DNA of 12,611 bases from an uncultured Holophagales bacterium (GTDB taxonomy: Bacteria > Acidobacteriota > Thermoanaerobaculia > UBA5066). The notes beneath the pieces were generated by a model. The model saw only the letters and a program-made list of their open reading frames with translations. It was not told the origin of the DNA and ran no database searches. This document shows positions 6,248-12,611 of this stretch, in pieces (position 1 is the first letter of the stretch; every line of letters starts with the position of its first letter). The translations under genes were made by a program, and so were the position numbers. The DNA is taken from the NCBI GenBank assembly GCA_937864895.1, contig CALMDF010000218.1, positions 1-12,611 on the forward strand, written 5' to 3'.

Positions 6248-7348
6248 CTACACGTTGACGAACCGGCGCTGGGCCACGGAGAGGACGAGGCCCGTCATCG
6301 CCCAGGTCGCGATGACGGAGGATCCCCCGTAGGAGACGAACGGCAGGGTGATGCCCGTCGTCGGCAGGACGCCGACGTTCATGGCGATGTTCGCGGCGGC
6401 CTGCGCCACGACGTTGAGGACGACGAGGAGGACGAGCATCGAGCCGCCGCGGTCGCGGGCGTCGCGCGCGATGGCGAAGCCCCGGGCGAGGAGGAGGCCG
6501 TAGAGGGTGACGACGGTGGCGACGCCGGCGAAGCCGCGCTCCTCGGCGAGGGCCGCGAAGATGAAGTCGGAGTGCCGGACGGGGAGGAAGCCGAGCCGGC
6601 TCTGGGTCCCCTCCTTCCAGCCCTTGCCGACGATGCCGCCGGAGCCGATGGCGATCCGCGCCTGGCGGACCTGGTAGCCGGCGCCGCGGGCCGCGAGGTC
6701 GGGGTCGAGGAAGGTGCGGATGCGGTCCTTCTGGTAGTCCTTCAGGACGAACCACGAGGCGCTCGCGGCGAGGACGCCCGCGAGGAAGAGCGCCGCCCAG
6801 AGCCGGCCCGGAAGGCCGCCCAGGAAGAGGGCCCCGAGGAGGAAGGGGGCGTAGGTGAGAGCCACGCCGAGGTCGGGCTGGAGGAGGATGAGGCCCATCG
6901 GGAGGGCGACGACGCCGACGAGCGTGCCGACCGTCTTCGGGGAGAGCAGGGGGCGGTCGTCGTTCTCGAGGATCCAGGCGAGGAGGAGGACGGTCGCGAT
7001 CCGCGCGAACTCCGACGGCTGGAGCTGGAAGCCGCCGAAGAGGCGGATCCACGACTTCGCCCCCGCGATCGTCGGTCCGAAGACCGGCAGCCAGACGAGC
7101 GGCAGGAGCGAGACGACGTAGAGGCCGGGGGAGGCGCGGAGGAGGAGGCGGTAGTCGAAGACGGCGAAGAACGTCGCGGCCACGAGACCCGCCGCCACGA
7201 AGAGAGCCTGCCTTCCGCCGAGGCCGCCGCGGGGCGTCCCGGAGGTCGTCGAGACGACCATGGCGACGCCGATCGCCGAGAGTGCGAGGGCCGCGAGGAG
7301 GAGCGGGAGGTCGAGGCGCCTGGGAAGCGCCTCGGAGAGGCGCGACAC
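6248..7348 (-). CDS. rodA: Peptidoglycan glycosyltransferase RodA (SEDS family)
   Basis: RodA polymerises lipid II into glycan strands for cell elongation, together with PBP2. From GTG 7348 the protein has 366 residues (E. coli RodA has 370) with about ten membrane segments. Family blocks include AKSWIRLFGGFQLQPSEFAR, QPDLGVAL, the cytoplasmic GYQVRQARIAIGSGGIVGKG and the SEDS signature VLPTTGITLPFVSYGGSS. The putative catalytic aspartate is D261 in RHSDFIF, equivalent to D262 of E. coli RodA. The start codon follows the mrdA TGA by one nucleotide, with GGGGGAC upstream. A GTG at 7405 is also open but lies inside mrdA and would add 19 Arg/Pro-rich residues. The one-base spacing indicates translational coupling, which would keep RodA and PBP2 in balance. 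Confidence 0.96.
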   Translation of the reverse strand: MSRLSEALPRRLDLPLLLAALALSAIGVAMVVSTTSGTPRGGLGGRQALFVAAGLVAATFFAVFDYRLLLRASPGLYVVSLLPLVWLPVFGPTIAGAKSWIRLFGGFQLQPSEFARIATVLLLAWILENDDRPLLSPKTVGTLVGVVALPMGLILLQPDLGVALTYAPFLLGALFLGGLPGRLWAALFLAGVLAASASWFVLKDYQKDRIRTFLDPDLAARGAGYQVRQARIAIGSGGIVGKGWKEGTQSRLGFLPVRHSDFIFAALAEERGFAGVATVVTLYGLLLARGFAIARDARDRGGSMLVLLVVLNVVAQAAANIAMNVGVLPTTGITLPFVSYGGSSVIATWAMTGLVLSVAQRRFVNV

Positions 7349-7349
7349 G

Positions 7350-9263
7350 TCAGGTCCCCCGCCGCGGAGCGGGCGAGCCCGGATCGCGCTCGGCGGTCGC
7401 CGCACCTCCCGGAGGGGTCGCCTCCGGGAGCGGCGCGGCCGGCGGCGTCGGAACCGGGACGCTCCCGGGGCGCAGGTACGCCTCGATGAGACGGGTCGCG
7501 AGCGGGGCGGCGGCCGAGGAGCCGTGCAGGCCGTTCTCGACGAAGACGACGACGACGATCTTCGCGTCGTCCCGCGGCGCGAAGGCGGCGAACCAGGCGT
7601 GGTCCCGGAGCTTTTCCGGCAGGAGGTGCGTCTTCTTCGCCTCCTTCTGGCCGACGACCTGCACGGAGCCCGTCTTCCCGCAGATGTCGAGCCCCTCGAC
7701 GCGGTAGCGGTGGGCCGTGCCCCCGGGGGCGTTCACCACTCTCCAGAGGCCCTCGACGATGGACTCCCTGACCCCTGGCGGGTAGGAGACGCGCTCGGTG
7801 ACCGGGGGGCGGTAGGCGACGCGGGCGCCGCTCCTGACGTGCTCGCCGATCCGGAAGAGGTGCGGCACGGGGAGCGCGCCGTCGGGGTTCGCCAGCGCGG
7901 CGAAGCCGCGGGCCGTCTGGAGCGACGAGACGAGGAGCGGTCCCTGGCCGATGGCGACGGAGATCGTCTCGCCCGGGTACCACGGGTGCTTGCGCACGGC
8001 CCTGCTCCACGCGCTGGAGGGGACGTTCCCCGGCTTCTCGGAAGACAGGTCGATGCCCGTGGGGCGTCCGAAGCCGAAGGCCCGCGCCGCCTCCGCGAGG
8101 GTGTCGACACCGAGCCTCTTGCCCATCGTGTAGAACCAGATGTCGCAGGAGACCTGGAGCGCCGTCGGGAGGTCGACGGTCCCGTGGACGCCGTGACACC
8201 GGAACCGGCGGCCGTAGAAGGTCGCCGAGCCGGGGCAATGGACGGTCTCGGACCTCTCGATCCCGTGCGTGAGCGCGGCGTAGGCGACGAAGGCTTTCCA
8301 GACGGAGCCGGGTGAGTAGACGTTCTGGATGGCGCGGTTCTGGAGCGGCCGGTCGGCGTTCCCGACGATGGCGTCCCACTCGGCGCGGCTCACCCTGCGG
8401 GAGAAGACGTTGGGGTCGAAGGCGGGAGCCGAGACGAGGGCGAGGATCTCCCCCGACTTCGGGTCGAGGGCGACCGCCGAGCCGACCTTGTCCCGGAAGT
8501 AGTCGTCCGCGATCTTCTGGAGGTCGAGGTCGATGTTCAGGACGAGGGTGTTGCCGGGGAGCGGGTCCACGCGGTCGAGCTCGGCGACCTCGCGGCCGAA
8601 CGAGTCGATGACGAAGGTGCGCAGGCCCGAGGTCCCCGCGAGGAGGTCCTGGTAGGCGGCCTCGATCCCCTTCTGCCCGATCGACTCTCCCGCGCGCACG
8701 CGGCCGGCGCGCGCCGCGAGCTGGTCCGGGCTCGCCTCGCCGAGGTGCCCGAGGAGGTGCGCGGTGACCGTCCCCTGGGTGTAGACGCGCCGCTCGGTCG
8801 TCTGGACGACGAGCTCGGGGTGCTCGAGGGCGTGGGCCTCGACCGCGCCGACCTCGGCGATGGTCAGGTCGTCGTCGAGGACGACCGGGACGAACTCGTA
8901 GCTCGCCCGCGAAGCCTCGACCCGGCGCCGGAGGTCCTCGAGGGACCGCTCGAGGAGGGAGGAGACGAACCGGAGCGAACCGTCCACGTCCTTCGTCTCC
9001 CGCCTGTAGAGGAGGAGCGTGAACGAGGGCTCGTTCTCTGCGAGGAGCCGGCCGTGCCGGTCGAGGACGAACCCGCGCGGGGCGTTGACCGGGACGGAGC
9101 GCTGCCGGTTGTTCTCCGCCAGCCGCGCGTAGTGGTCGCCCCGGAGGACCTGGTGGACCCAGTAGACGCCGAGGAGGAGCGCGAGGAGGGAGAACGCGCC
9201 GACGGCCAGCCGGTCGATCCGGCGGAGAAGGGGGCGTCGGTCCTCGCGGGCGCTCGCGGGCAT
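7350..9263 (-). CDS. mrdA: Penicillin-binding protein 2, elongation transpeptidase
   Basis: PBP2 crosslinks peptidoglycan during elongation and activates RodA. The 637-residue protein has a short cytoplasmic start, one membrane anchor (about 21-38), a pedestal domain with the typical PRGFVLDRHGRLLAEN at 62-77, and a transpeptidase domain. Active-site motifs are S320-V-W-K323, S372-C-D374 (the SxD form usual for PBP2) and K530-T-G-S533. ERRVYTQGTVTAHLLGHLGEAS and IGQKGIEAAYQDLLAG are further class B markers. ATG 9263 has GAGG 7 nt upstream and lies 11 nt after the mreD stop. The last 40 residues are a Pro/Ala-rich tail outside the conserved fold, seemingly disordered. All catalytic residues are present. 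Confidence 0.97.
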   Translation of the reverse strand: MPASAREDRRPLLRRIDRLAVGAFSLLALLLGVYWVHQVLRGDHYARLAENNRQRSVPVNAPRGFVLDRHGRLLAENEPSFTLLLYRRETKDVDGSLRFVSSLLERSLEDLRRRVEASRASYEFVPVVLDDDLTIAEVGAVEAHALEHPELVVQTTERRVYTQGTVTAHLLGHLGEASPDQLAARAGRVRAGESIGQKGIEAAYQDLLAGTSGLRTFVIDSFGREVAELDRVDPLPGNTLVLNIDLDLQKIADDYFRDKVGSAVALDPKSGEILALVSAPAFDPNVFSRRVSRAEWDAIVGNADRPLQNRAIQNVYSPGSVWKAFVAYAALTHGIERSETVHCPGSATFYGRRFRCHGVHGTVDLPTALQVSCDIWFYTMGKRLGVDTLAEAARAFGFGRPTGIDLSSEKPGNVPSSAWSRAVRKHPWYPGETISVAIGQGPLLVSSLQTARGFAALANPDGALPVPHLFRIGEHVRSGARVAYRPPVTERVSYPPGVRESIVEGLWRVVNAPGGTAHRYRVEGLDICGKTGSVQVVGQKEAKKTHLLPEKLRDHAWFAAFAPRDDAKIVVVVFVENGLHGSSAAAPLATRLIEAYLRPGSVPVPTPPAAPLPEATPPGGAATAERDPGSPAPRRGT

Positions 9264-9274
9264 CTGGGCCTCGA

Positions 9275-9769
9275 CTATGCCAGCTTCCGGCGCCGGCGGG
9301 CCGCGCGCGCTTCCTTCCAGGGGTACCGGACCAGGGCCTGGAGGAGGGTGGCGAGGACGCCGGTGCCGGCGGCGCGGATCGCGAGGGAGAAGGGGTCCGG
9401 GAGGAGCGGCTCTCCCCGGAGGACCCAGAGGAGCCCGCCGAGGATGAGGCCGTCGAGGACGACCGCGGCCCAGACGAGGATGCCCAGCATGAGCGGCTTC
9501 TCGACGAGCGCCCGGGCGCCGATCGCGGCCATCACGTAGGCGAGGAGGACCTTCGAGAAGGCGTTCAGGCCGAGGAGCCGGCCCGGCGACGTGAGGGCGT
9601 CCTGGACGAGACCGGCGAGGAGGCCCGTGAGCATCGCGGGGACCGCGTGCCCCCGGCGGGCGACCGCGCCGACCGGCAGGAAGAAGAGGTCGGGTGGGAG
9701 GGGGACCCGGAGGACCCCGGCGAGGAGCGTGCCGAGCGCGGCGAGGGCGACGCCGAGGATCGCCTTCAC
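9275..9769 (-). CDS. mreD: Rod shape-determining membrane protein MreD
   Basis: MreD is the small polytopic membrane partner of MreC in the elongasome. From GTG 9769 it has 164 residues with about five hydrophobic segments. The PDLFFLPVGAVA block, the G-x3-GLVQDAL segment and LGLNAFSKVLLAYV match the weakly conserved MreD pattern. The protein ends in a basic WKEARAARRRRKLA tail. Its start overlaps the mreC stop as GTGA (9766-9769), a strong sign of translational coupling. Identification rests on motif, size and position between mreC and mrdA. The frame remains open far upstream across mreC, but that extension is Arg/Pro-rich antisense-like sequence and was left out. Confidence 0.92.
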   Translation of the reverse strand: MKAILGVALAALGTLLAGVLRVPLPPDLFFLPVGAVARRGHAVPAMLTGLLAGLVQDALTSPGRLLGLNAFSKVLLAYVMAAIGARALVEKPLMLGILVWAAVVLDGLILGGLLWVLRGEPLLPDPFSLAIRAAGTGVLATLLQALVRYPWKEARAARRRRKLA

Positions 9770-10638
9770 GGGCCGGGCCTCGCCGGGGGAGGGGACCCGG
9801 ACGGGGGGCCGGGCGCGTCGGGCCGGAGGGGGGCGAAGACGAACACGAGCGGCTCGCGGGCGGGGTCGGCGGCGAGCGCCACGGGGAGCTCGAGGAAGAG
9901 CGAGGCGCCCGGGCGCCTGACGGAGGAGATCTTCCCGACGAGGAGCCCGCGGGGGTAGATCCCGTCGGTGCCGGAGGTGACGACGGCCTCGTCCGCCTCG
10001 ACGTCGGCGATGGCGGGGACGTACTGGAGCGAGGCGCCGGAGGCGCCGTCTCCCCGCGCGACGGCGAGGCGGCCGGTCCGCGGCAGGAGGATCCCGGTGG
10101 CCGCGGTACGGTCGGAGAGGAGCTGGACGCGGGCGCCTCGCTCTCCCGCGGCGACGACGCGGCCGACGAGGCCGGCCTCGCCGACGACCGCCCCGCCCGG
10201 CAGGACGCCGTCCGCGCGGCCCCTGTCGAGGAGGGCCGACTGGAACGGCCCGGCCGTCTCGACGACGACGACCCGCGCGGGGCGCGTCCCCTCGGGAGGG
10301 GAGGGGATGGCGCCGAGGAGCCTCACGAGGCGGTCCCGCTCGAGCCCGACCTCGCGCAGGGCGTGGAGCTGGGCCTGGAGGCTCGTGACCCGGGCCCTCA
10401 GGGCGGCGTTCTCGGCGCGCAGCGCCGCCGCGGACGAAAGGCGATCTCCCGCCCCTGACGCCGCCGTCCGGAGCCCGGTCGCTCCCCTCACGAGGACCGA
10501 CGAGGCGTCGAGGAGCCACTCCTCGGCGAGCGTCGCTCCCCCCGTCCTCCTGACCTGCAGGGAGAGAAGGATGACGCAGCTGCCGAGGAGCGCCGCGAGG
10601 ACGAGCGCCGGCCGTGCGGGAGAGAGGGGCGCGGCCAG
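9766..10638 (-). CDS. mreC: Rod shape-determining protein MreC, probable CTG start
   Basis: MreC is the bitopic periplasmic scaffold that signals to PBP2. The recognised parts are a coiled coil at about 66-109 (AAALRAENAALRARVTSLQA, then ERDRLVRLLG) and the beta-rich domain with GADGVLPGGAVV-like and GLVGRVV blocks, LLSDRTAATGI, and ending LVFVFAPLRP plus a Pro-rich tail. The first ATG/GTG/TTG in frame is GTG 10491, which would yield 241 residues without any membrane anchor. Upstream, the same frame encodes a clear transmembrane segment (ALVLAALLGSCVILLSLQV). CTG 10638 gives 290 residues, has GAGG 5 nt upstream overlapping the mreB stop, and restores the anchor at 11-29. I therefore chose it. 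The gene is certain; the CTG start is inferred. Confidence 0.9.
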   Translation of the reverse strand: MAAPLSPARPALVLAALLGSCVILLSLQVRRTGGATLAEEWLLDASSVLVRGATGLRTAASGAGDRLSSAAALRAENAALRARVTSLQAQLHALREVGLERDRLVRLLGAIPSPPEGTRPARVVVVETAGPFQSALLDRGRADGVLPGGAVVGEAGLVGRVVAAGERGARVQLLSDRTAATGILLPRTGRLAVARGDGASGASLQYVPAIADVEADEAVVTSGTDGIYPRGLLVGKISSVRRPGASLFLELPVALAADPAREPLVFVFAPLRPDAPGPPSGSPPPARPGP

Positions 10639-10643
10639 GGGGG

Positions 10644-10647
10644 CCTC
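10644..10647 (-). promoter_or_regulatory. Ribosome binding site for the mreC CTG start
   Basis: GAGG on the minus strand overlaps the mreB TGA and lies 5 nt before CTG 10638. It is the only such site near the mreC 5' end, and it supports the CTG over GTG 10491. Confidence 0.5.
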
Positions 10648-11671
10648 AGTCGACGGAGATCTTCCGGAGCAGGTCCACGTCCGCGAGCATCGCGCCGGTT
10701 CCGAGCGCGACCGAGTCGAGCGGCAGCTCCGCGATCGTGATCGGGAGGCCGGTCTCGTCGCGCAGCCGCCGGTCGAGGTTCTTCAGGAGCGACCCGCCGC
10801 CGGTGAGGACGATTCCCTTGTCCATGATGTCGGCCGAGAGCTCCGGGGGCGTCTTCTCGAGGGCGACCCGGACGGCGTCGACGAGGATCCCGACGGTCTC
10901 CGCGAGCGCGTCGCGCACCTCCGCGTCGGTCAGGGTGAGGGTCTTCGGGATCCCTTCGACGAGGTCGCGTCCCTTGATCTCCATCGTGATCGGCTCGTCG
11001 AGCGGGAAGGCCGACCCGATCTCGATCTTGATCTGCTCCGCGGTCCGCTCGCCGATCAGGAGGTTGTACTTCCTCTTGATGTACTGAATGATCGCCTCGT
11101 CCATCTCGTTCGAGGCGACGCGCACCGACTTGGAGTAGACGATGCCGGCGAGCGAGATGACGGCGACGTCGGTCGTCCCCCCGCCGATGTCGACGATCAT
11201 GTTCCCGGTCGGGTCGGTGATCGGGAGGTCCGAGCCGATGGCGGCCGCCATCGCCTGCTCGATGATGAAGACCTCGCTCGCGCCGGCCTGGAGAGCGGAG
11301 TCCTTCACGGCCCGCTTCTCGACCTGGGTGATGTCCGACGGCACCGAGATGACGATCCTCGGCCGCACGAAGGGCGAGCGCCCGTTCGCCTTCTTGATGA
11401 AGTAGTCGAGCATCTTCTCGGTGATCTCGAAGTCGGCGATGACGCCGTCCTTCATGGGGCGGATGGCGACGATGTTGCCGGGAGTGCGGCCGAGCATCTC
11501 CTTGGCGGCCCCGCCGACCGCCTCGACCTTGTTGGTCACGCGGTTGACGGCGACGATGGAGGGTTCGCGGACGACGATGCCGCGGCCCTCGGCGAAGACG
11601 AGGGTGTTCGCGGTGCCGAGGTCGACGGCGAGGTCGGAGGAGAACCACGAGAAGAGTGAGCGGAGACCCAA
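10646..11671 (-). CDS. mreB: Rod shape-determining protein MreB (actin homologue)
   Basis: MreB forms membrane-bound filaments that position the elongation machinery. The 341-residue protein shows the actin-fold nucleotide motifs: phosphate 1 DLGTANT (17-23), phosphate 2 DIGGGTTD (161-168) and the adenosine motif IVLTGGGS (287-294). EPSIVAVN, NIVAIRPMKDGVIADFE, SVPSDITQVEKRA and IIEQAMAAAIG are all near-universal MreB blocks. The N-terminus MGLRSLFSWFSSD is amphipathic, as expected for membrane binding. The start codon is TTG 11671 with AAAGGA 7 nt upstream. It follows the FecR-type gene after 46 nt and leads directly into mreC. Confidence 0.98.
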   Translation of the reverse strand: MGLRSLFSWFSSDLAVDLGTANTLVFAEGRGIVVREPSIVAVNRVTNKVEAVGGAAKEMLGRTPGNIVAIRPMKDGVIADFEITEKMLDYFIKKANGRSPFVRPRIVISVPSDITQVEKRAVKDSALQAGASEVFIIEQAMAAAIGSDLPITDPTGNMIVDIGGGTTDVAVISLAGIVYSKSVRVASNEMDEAIIQYIKRKYNLLIGERTAEQIKIEIGSAFPLDEPITMEIKGRDLVEGIPKTLTLTDAEVRDALAETVGILVDAVRVALEKTPPELSADIMDKGIVLTGGGSLLKNLDRRLRDETGLPITIAELPLDSVALGTGAMLADVDLLRKISVD

Positions 11672-11695
11672 GGGACGTTCCTTTCCGGGTTGTCG

Positions 11696-11709
11696 GCGCC
11701 CGCGGGCGC
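11696..11709. repeat. 14-bp perfect palindrome before mreB
   Basis: GCGCCCGCGGGCGC is its own reverse complement and fills the middle of the 46-nt gap between the FecR-type gene and mreB. No T-run follows on the minus strand, so it is not an intrinsic terminator. It could be a pausing hairpin or a binding site, but sequences of this kind also arise by chance at such high GC. Confidence 0.45.
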
Positions 11710-11717
11710 GTTGATGC

Positions 11718-12611
11718 CTAGTAGACCTCGATCATGACCGTTTCGCGCCGGAGGGTCTCGTTGCCGGCCCCGTCCACCGCTCGTACCGTGATGACGTTCA
11801 TCCCCTCCGTCTCGAAGGAGATGACCTTCTTGAAGGCCCCCGTCGCGTCGACGTTGGCCGCCTCGCCGTTCACCGAGACGGACGACCCGGGCTCGGAGCG
11901 GCCGCTGATGATGACGAGGGTCCCGTTCACCTGCGGGCGCGTCAGGACCAGCTCGGGCGGGACGCTGTCGGGCCCGCCGGCGCGCTGTCCGCCCGCGAGG
12001 ACCTTGAAGCGCCGCGTCGGGGACCACTCCGAGACGACGTTTCCCTTCCCGAGGGTGGCGACCCGCCAGTAGAACGCCCCCTGCTCCGTCACTTCGACGA
12101 CCGCCTCCGGGCGCGGGCGGTCGTCGACGACGACGATCGAGTCCGGGATGAAGAGGCGGCTCCGGGCGATCTGGAGGCGGTAGCGCGCGGCCTCCGGCAC
12201 GGGGACCCACTTCAGCGTCACGGGCTGGCGCCGGTTCAGGTCGAAGACCGCCGTCTCGTCCGGCGAGAGCAGGCGCGGCGGGTCGGGGAGCTTCGTCTTC
12301 TGTCCCAGCCCCGCGGCACCCAGGCGGGCCACGACGCGCTCGCGGTCGCCGAGGGTGACCGAGCCCGAGTCCGTGGAGAGGGTGACCTGGCCGCGGTAGG
12401 TGGAGACGCCCGTCGTCTTCGAGGTGTCGACGTCGACGCCGACGTTCGACCTCGCGGCGATGTCCGCCGTGGCGGCGTCGGTGCGCACGATGGATCGCGA
12501 GCCCTCGCCGGTGTTGATGTCGACGGTGCCGACGATGAACTTGATCTCCGACTGCCGCTTCGGCTCACCCTCGCCGGCCCCCGCGAACGTCTTGCCACGG
12601 TGGACCTCGAA
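11718..12611 (-). CDS. FecR-domain/fibronectin-like/Ig-like envelope protein (5' end outside window)
   Basis: The frame is open from the right edge to TAG 11718 (297 residues visible), so the N-terminus and any signal peptide are missing. The first visible 90 residues match the second half of a FecR domain: SRSIVRTDAATADIAARSNV, then a YRGQVTLSTDSGSVTLG repeat. Next is a fibronectin-type region (about 105-200: PVTLKWVPVPEAARYRLQIA, then FYWRVATLGKGNVVSEWS). The C-terminal region is an Ig-like bacterial domain (VNGTLVIISGRSEPGSSVSVNGE, ending NVITVRAVDGAGNE). Such proteins are usually exported and bind envelope components; no enzyme motif is visible. It lies 46 nt upstream of mreB and reads the same way, so it may be the first part of the same transcript. 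The domain calls are by eye. Confidence 0.85.
   Translation of the reverse strand, partial: FEVHRGKTFAGAGEGEPKRQSEIKFIVGTVDINTGEGSRSIVRTDAATADIAARSNVGVDVDTSKTTGVSTYRGQVTLSTDSGSVTLGDRERVVARLGAAGLGQKTKLPDPPRLLSPDETAVFDLNRRQPVTLKWVPVPEAARYRLQIARSRLFIPDSIVVVDDRPRPEAVVEVTEQGAFYWRVATLGKGNVVSEWSPTRRFKVLAGGQRAGGPDSVPPELVLTRPQVNGTLVIISGRSEPGSSVSVNGEAANVDATGAFKKVISFETEGMNVITVRAVDGAGNETLRRETVMIEVY

Noticed and set aside
4716..6332. Plus-strand open frame of 538 codons across rng, and similar long plus-strand frames at 3376-4764 and 9968-11659
   Set aside because: They are antisense to certain genes, have no recognisable domains, are dominated by Arg/Glu/Gly/Asp low-complexity sequence, and follow from the G/C-ending codon bias.
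4686..7052. N-terminally extended rng (788 codons)
   Set aside because: The extension lies within rodA in another frame and is Arg/Pro-rich; RNase G family members start at the MQKELLISAN block, which has its own ribosome binding site.
1..12611. tRNA, rRNA, CRISPR, transposase or attachment sites
   Set aside because: I looked for clover-leaf remnants, regularly spaced repeats, transposase-like motifs and terminal inverted repeats and saw none. The frequent GAGGAGG-type words on the plus strand reflect Leu/Leu and Ser/Ser codons on the other strand.

Overview
This is a very GC-rich window in which every convincing gene lies on the minus strand. Codon use is extreme: Lys is almost always AAG, Glu almost always GAG, and third positions are nearly always G or C. 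This bias also produces many long meaningless open frames on the plus strand. The core is a complete rod-shape (elongasome) operon. Gene content and order (mreB-mreC-mreD-mrdA-rodA-rng), low-motif but clear MreC/MreD proteins, and the neighbouring COG1313 radical SAM and Cys-rich Fe-S genes suggest a rod-shaped Gram-negative-type bacterium, perhaps Acidobacteriota or a similar deep-branching high-GC lineage. The phylum is an inference from style, not from a marker gene.

Read in the direction of transcription (from high to low coordinate), the window opens with the 3' part of a gene for an exported FecR/fibronectin/Ig-like protein (12611-11718, 5' end outside). mreB follows after 46 nt, then mreC, mreD (4-nt overlap with mreC), mrdA/PBP2, rodA (1 nt after mrdA) and rng/RNase G (8 nt after rodA). 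These six genes form one tight transcription unit. MreB organises the machine, MreC and MreD connect it across the membrane, RodA polymerises glycan and PBP2 crosslinks it. RNase G also sits in the mre cluster in E. coli.

After rng comes a 194-nt non-coding stretch (4685-4492) that is the most interesting part of the window. It holds a long imperfect hairpin, a near-consensus sigma-54 promoter motif (GG-N10-GC) and a textbook intrinsic terminator. The predicted sigma-54 start and the terminator would bound a C/U-rich RNA of about 58 nt containing an anti-Shine-Dalgarno-like UCCUCCC stretch. This is a candidate small RNA; alternatively the terminator simply ends the mre-rng operon.

The last four genes are a GYF_2-PrsW membrane protein, a COG1313-type radical SAM enzyme, a winged-helix/Cys-rich/2x[4Fe-4S] protein and an exported ankyrin-repeat protein that runs off the left edge. 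The PrsW-radical SAM junction carries a G8 run and a CTGA overlap. The radical SAM gene has no ATG/GTG/TTG that would include its conserved N-terminal cysteines. mreC shows the same problem: a CTG with a good ribosome binding site is the only start that keeps its membrane anchor. No tRNA, rRNA, CRISPR array or insertion sequence was seen.
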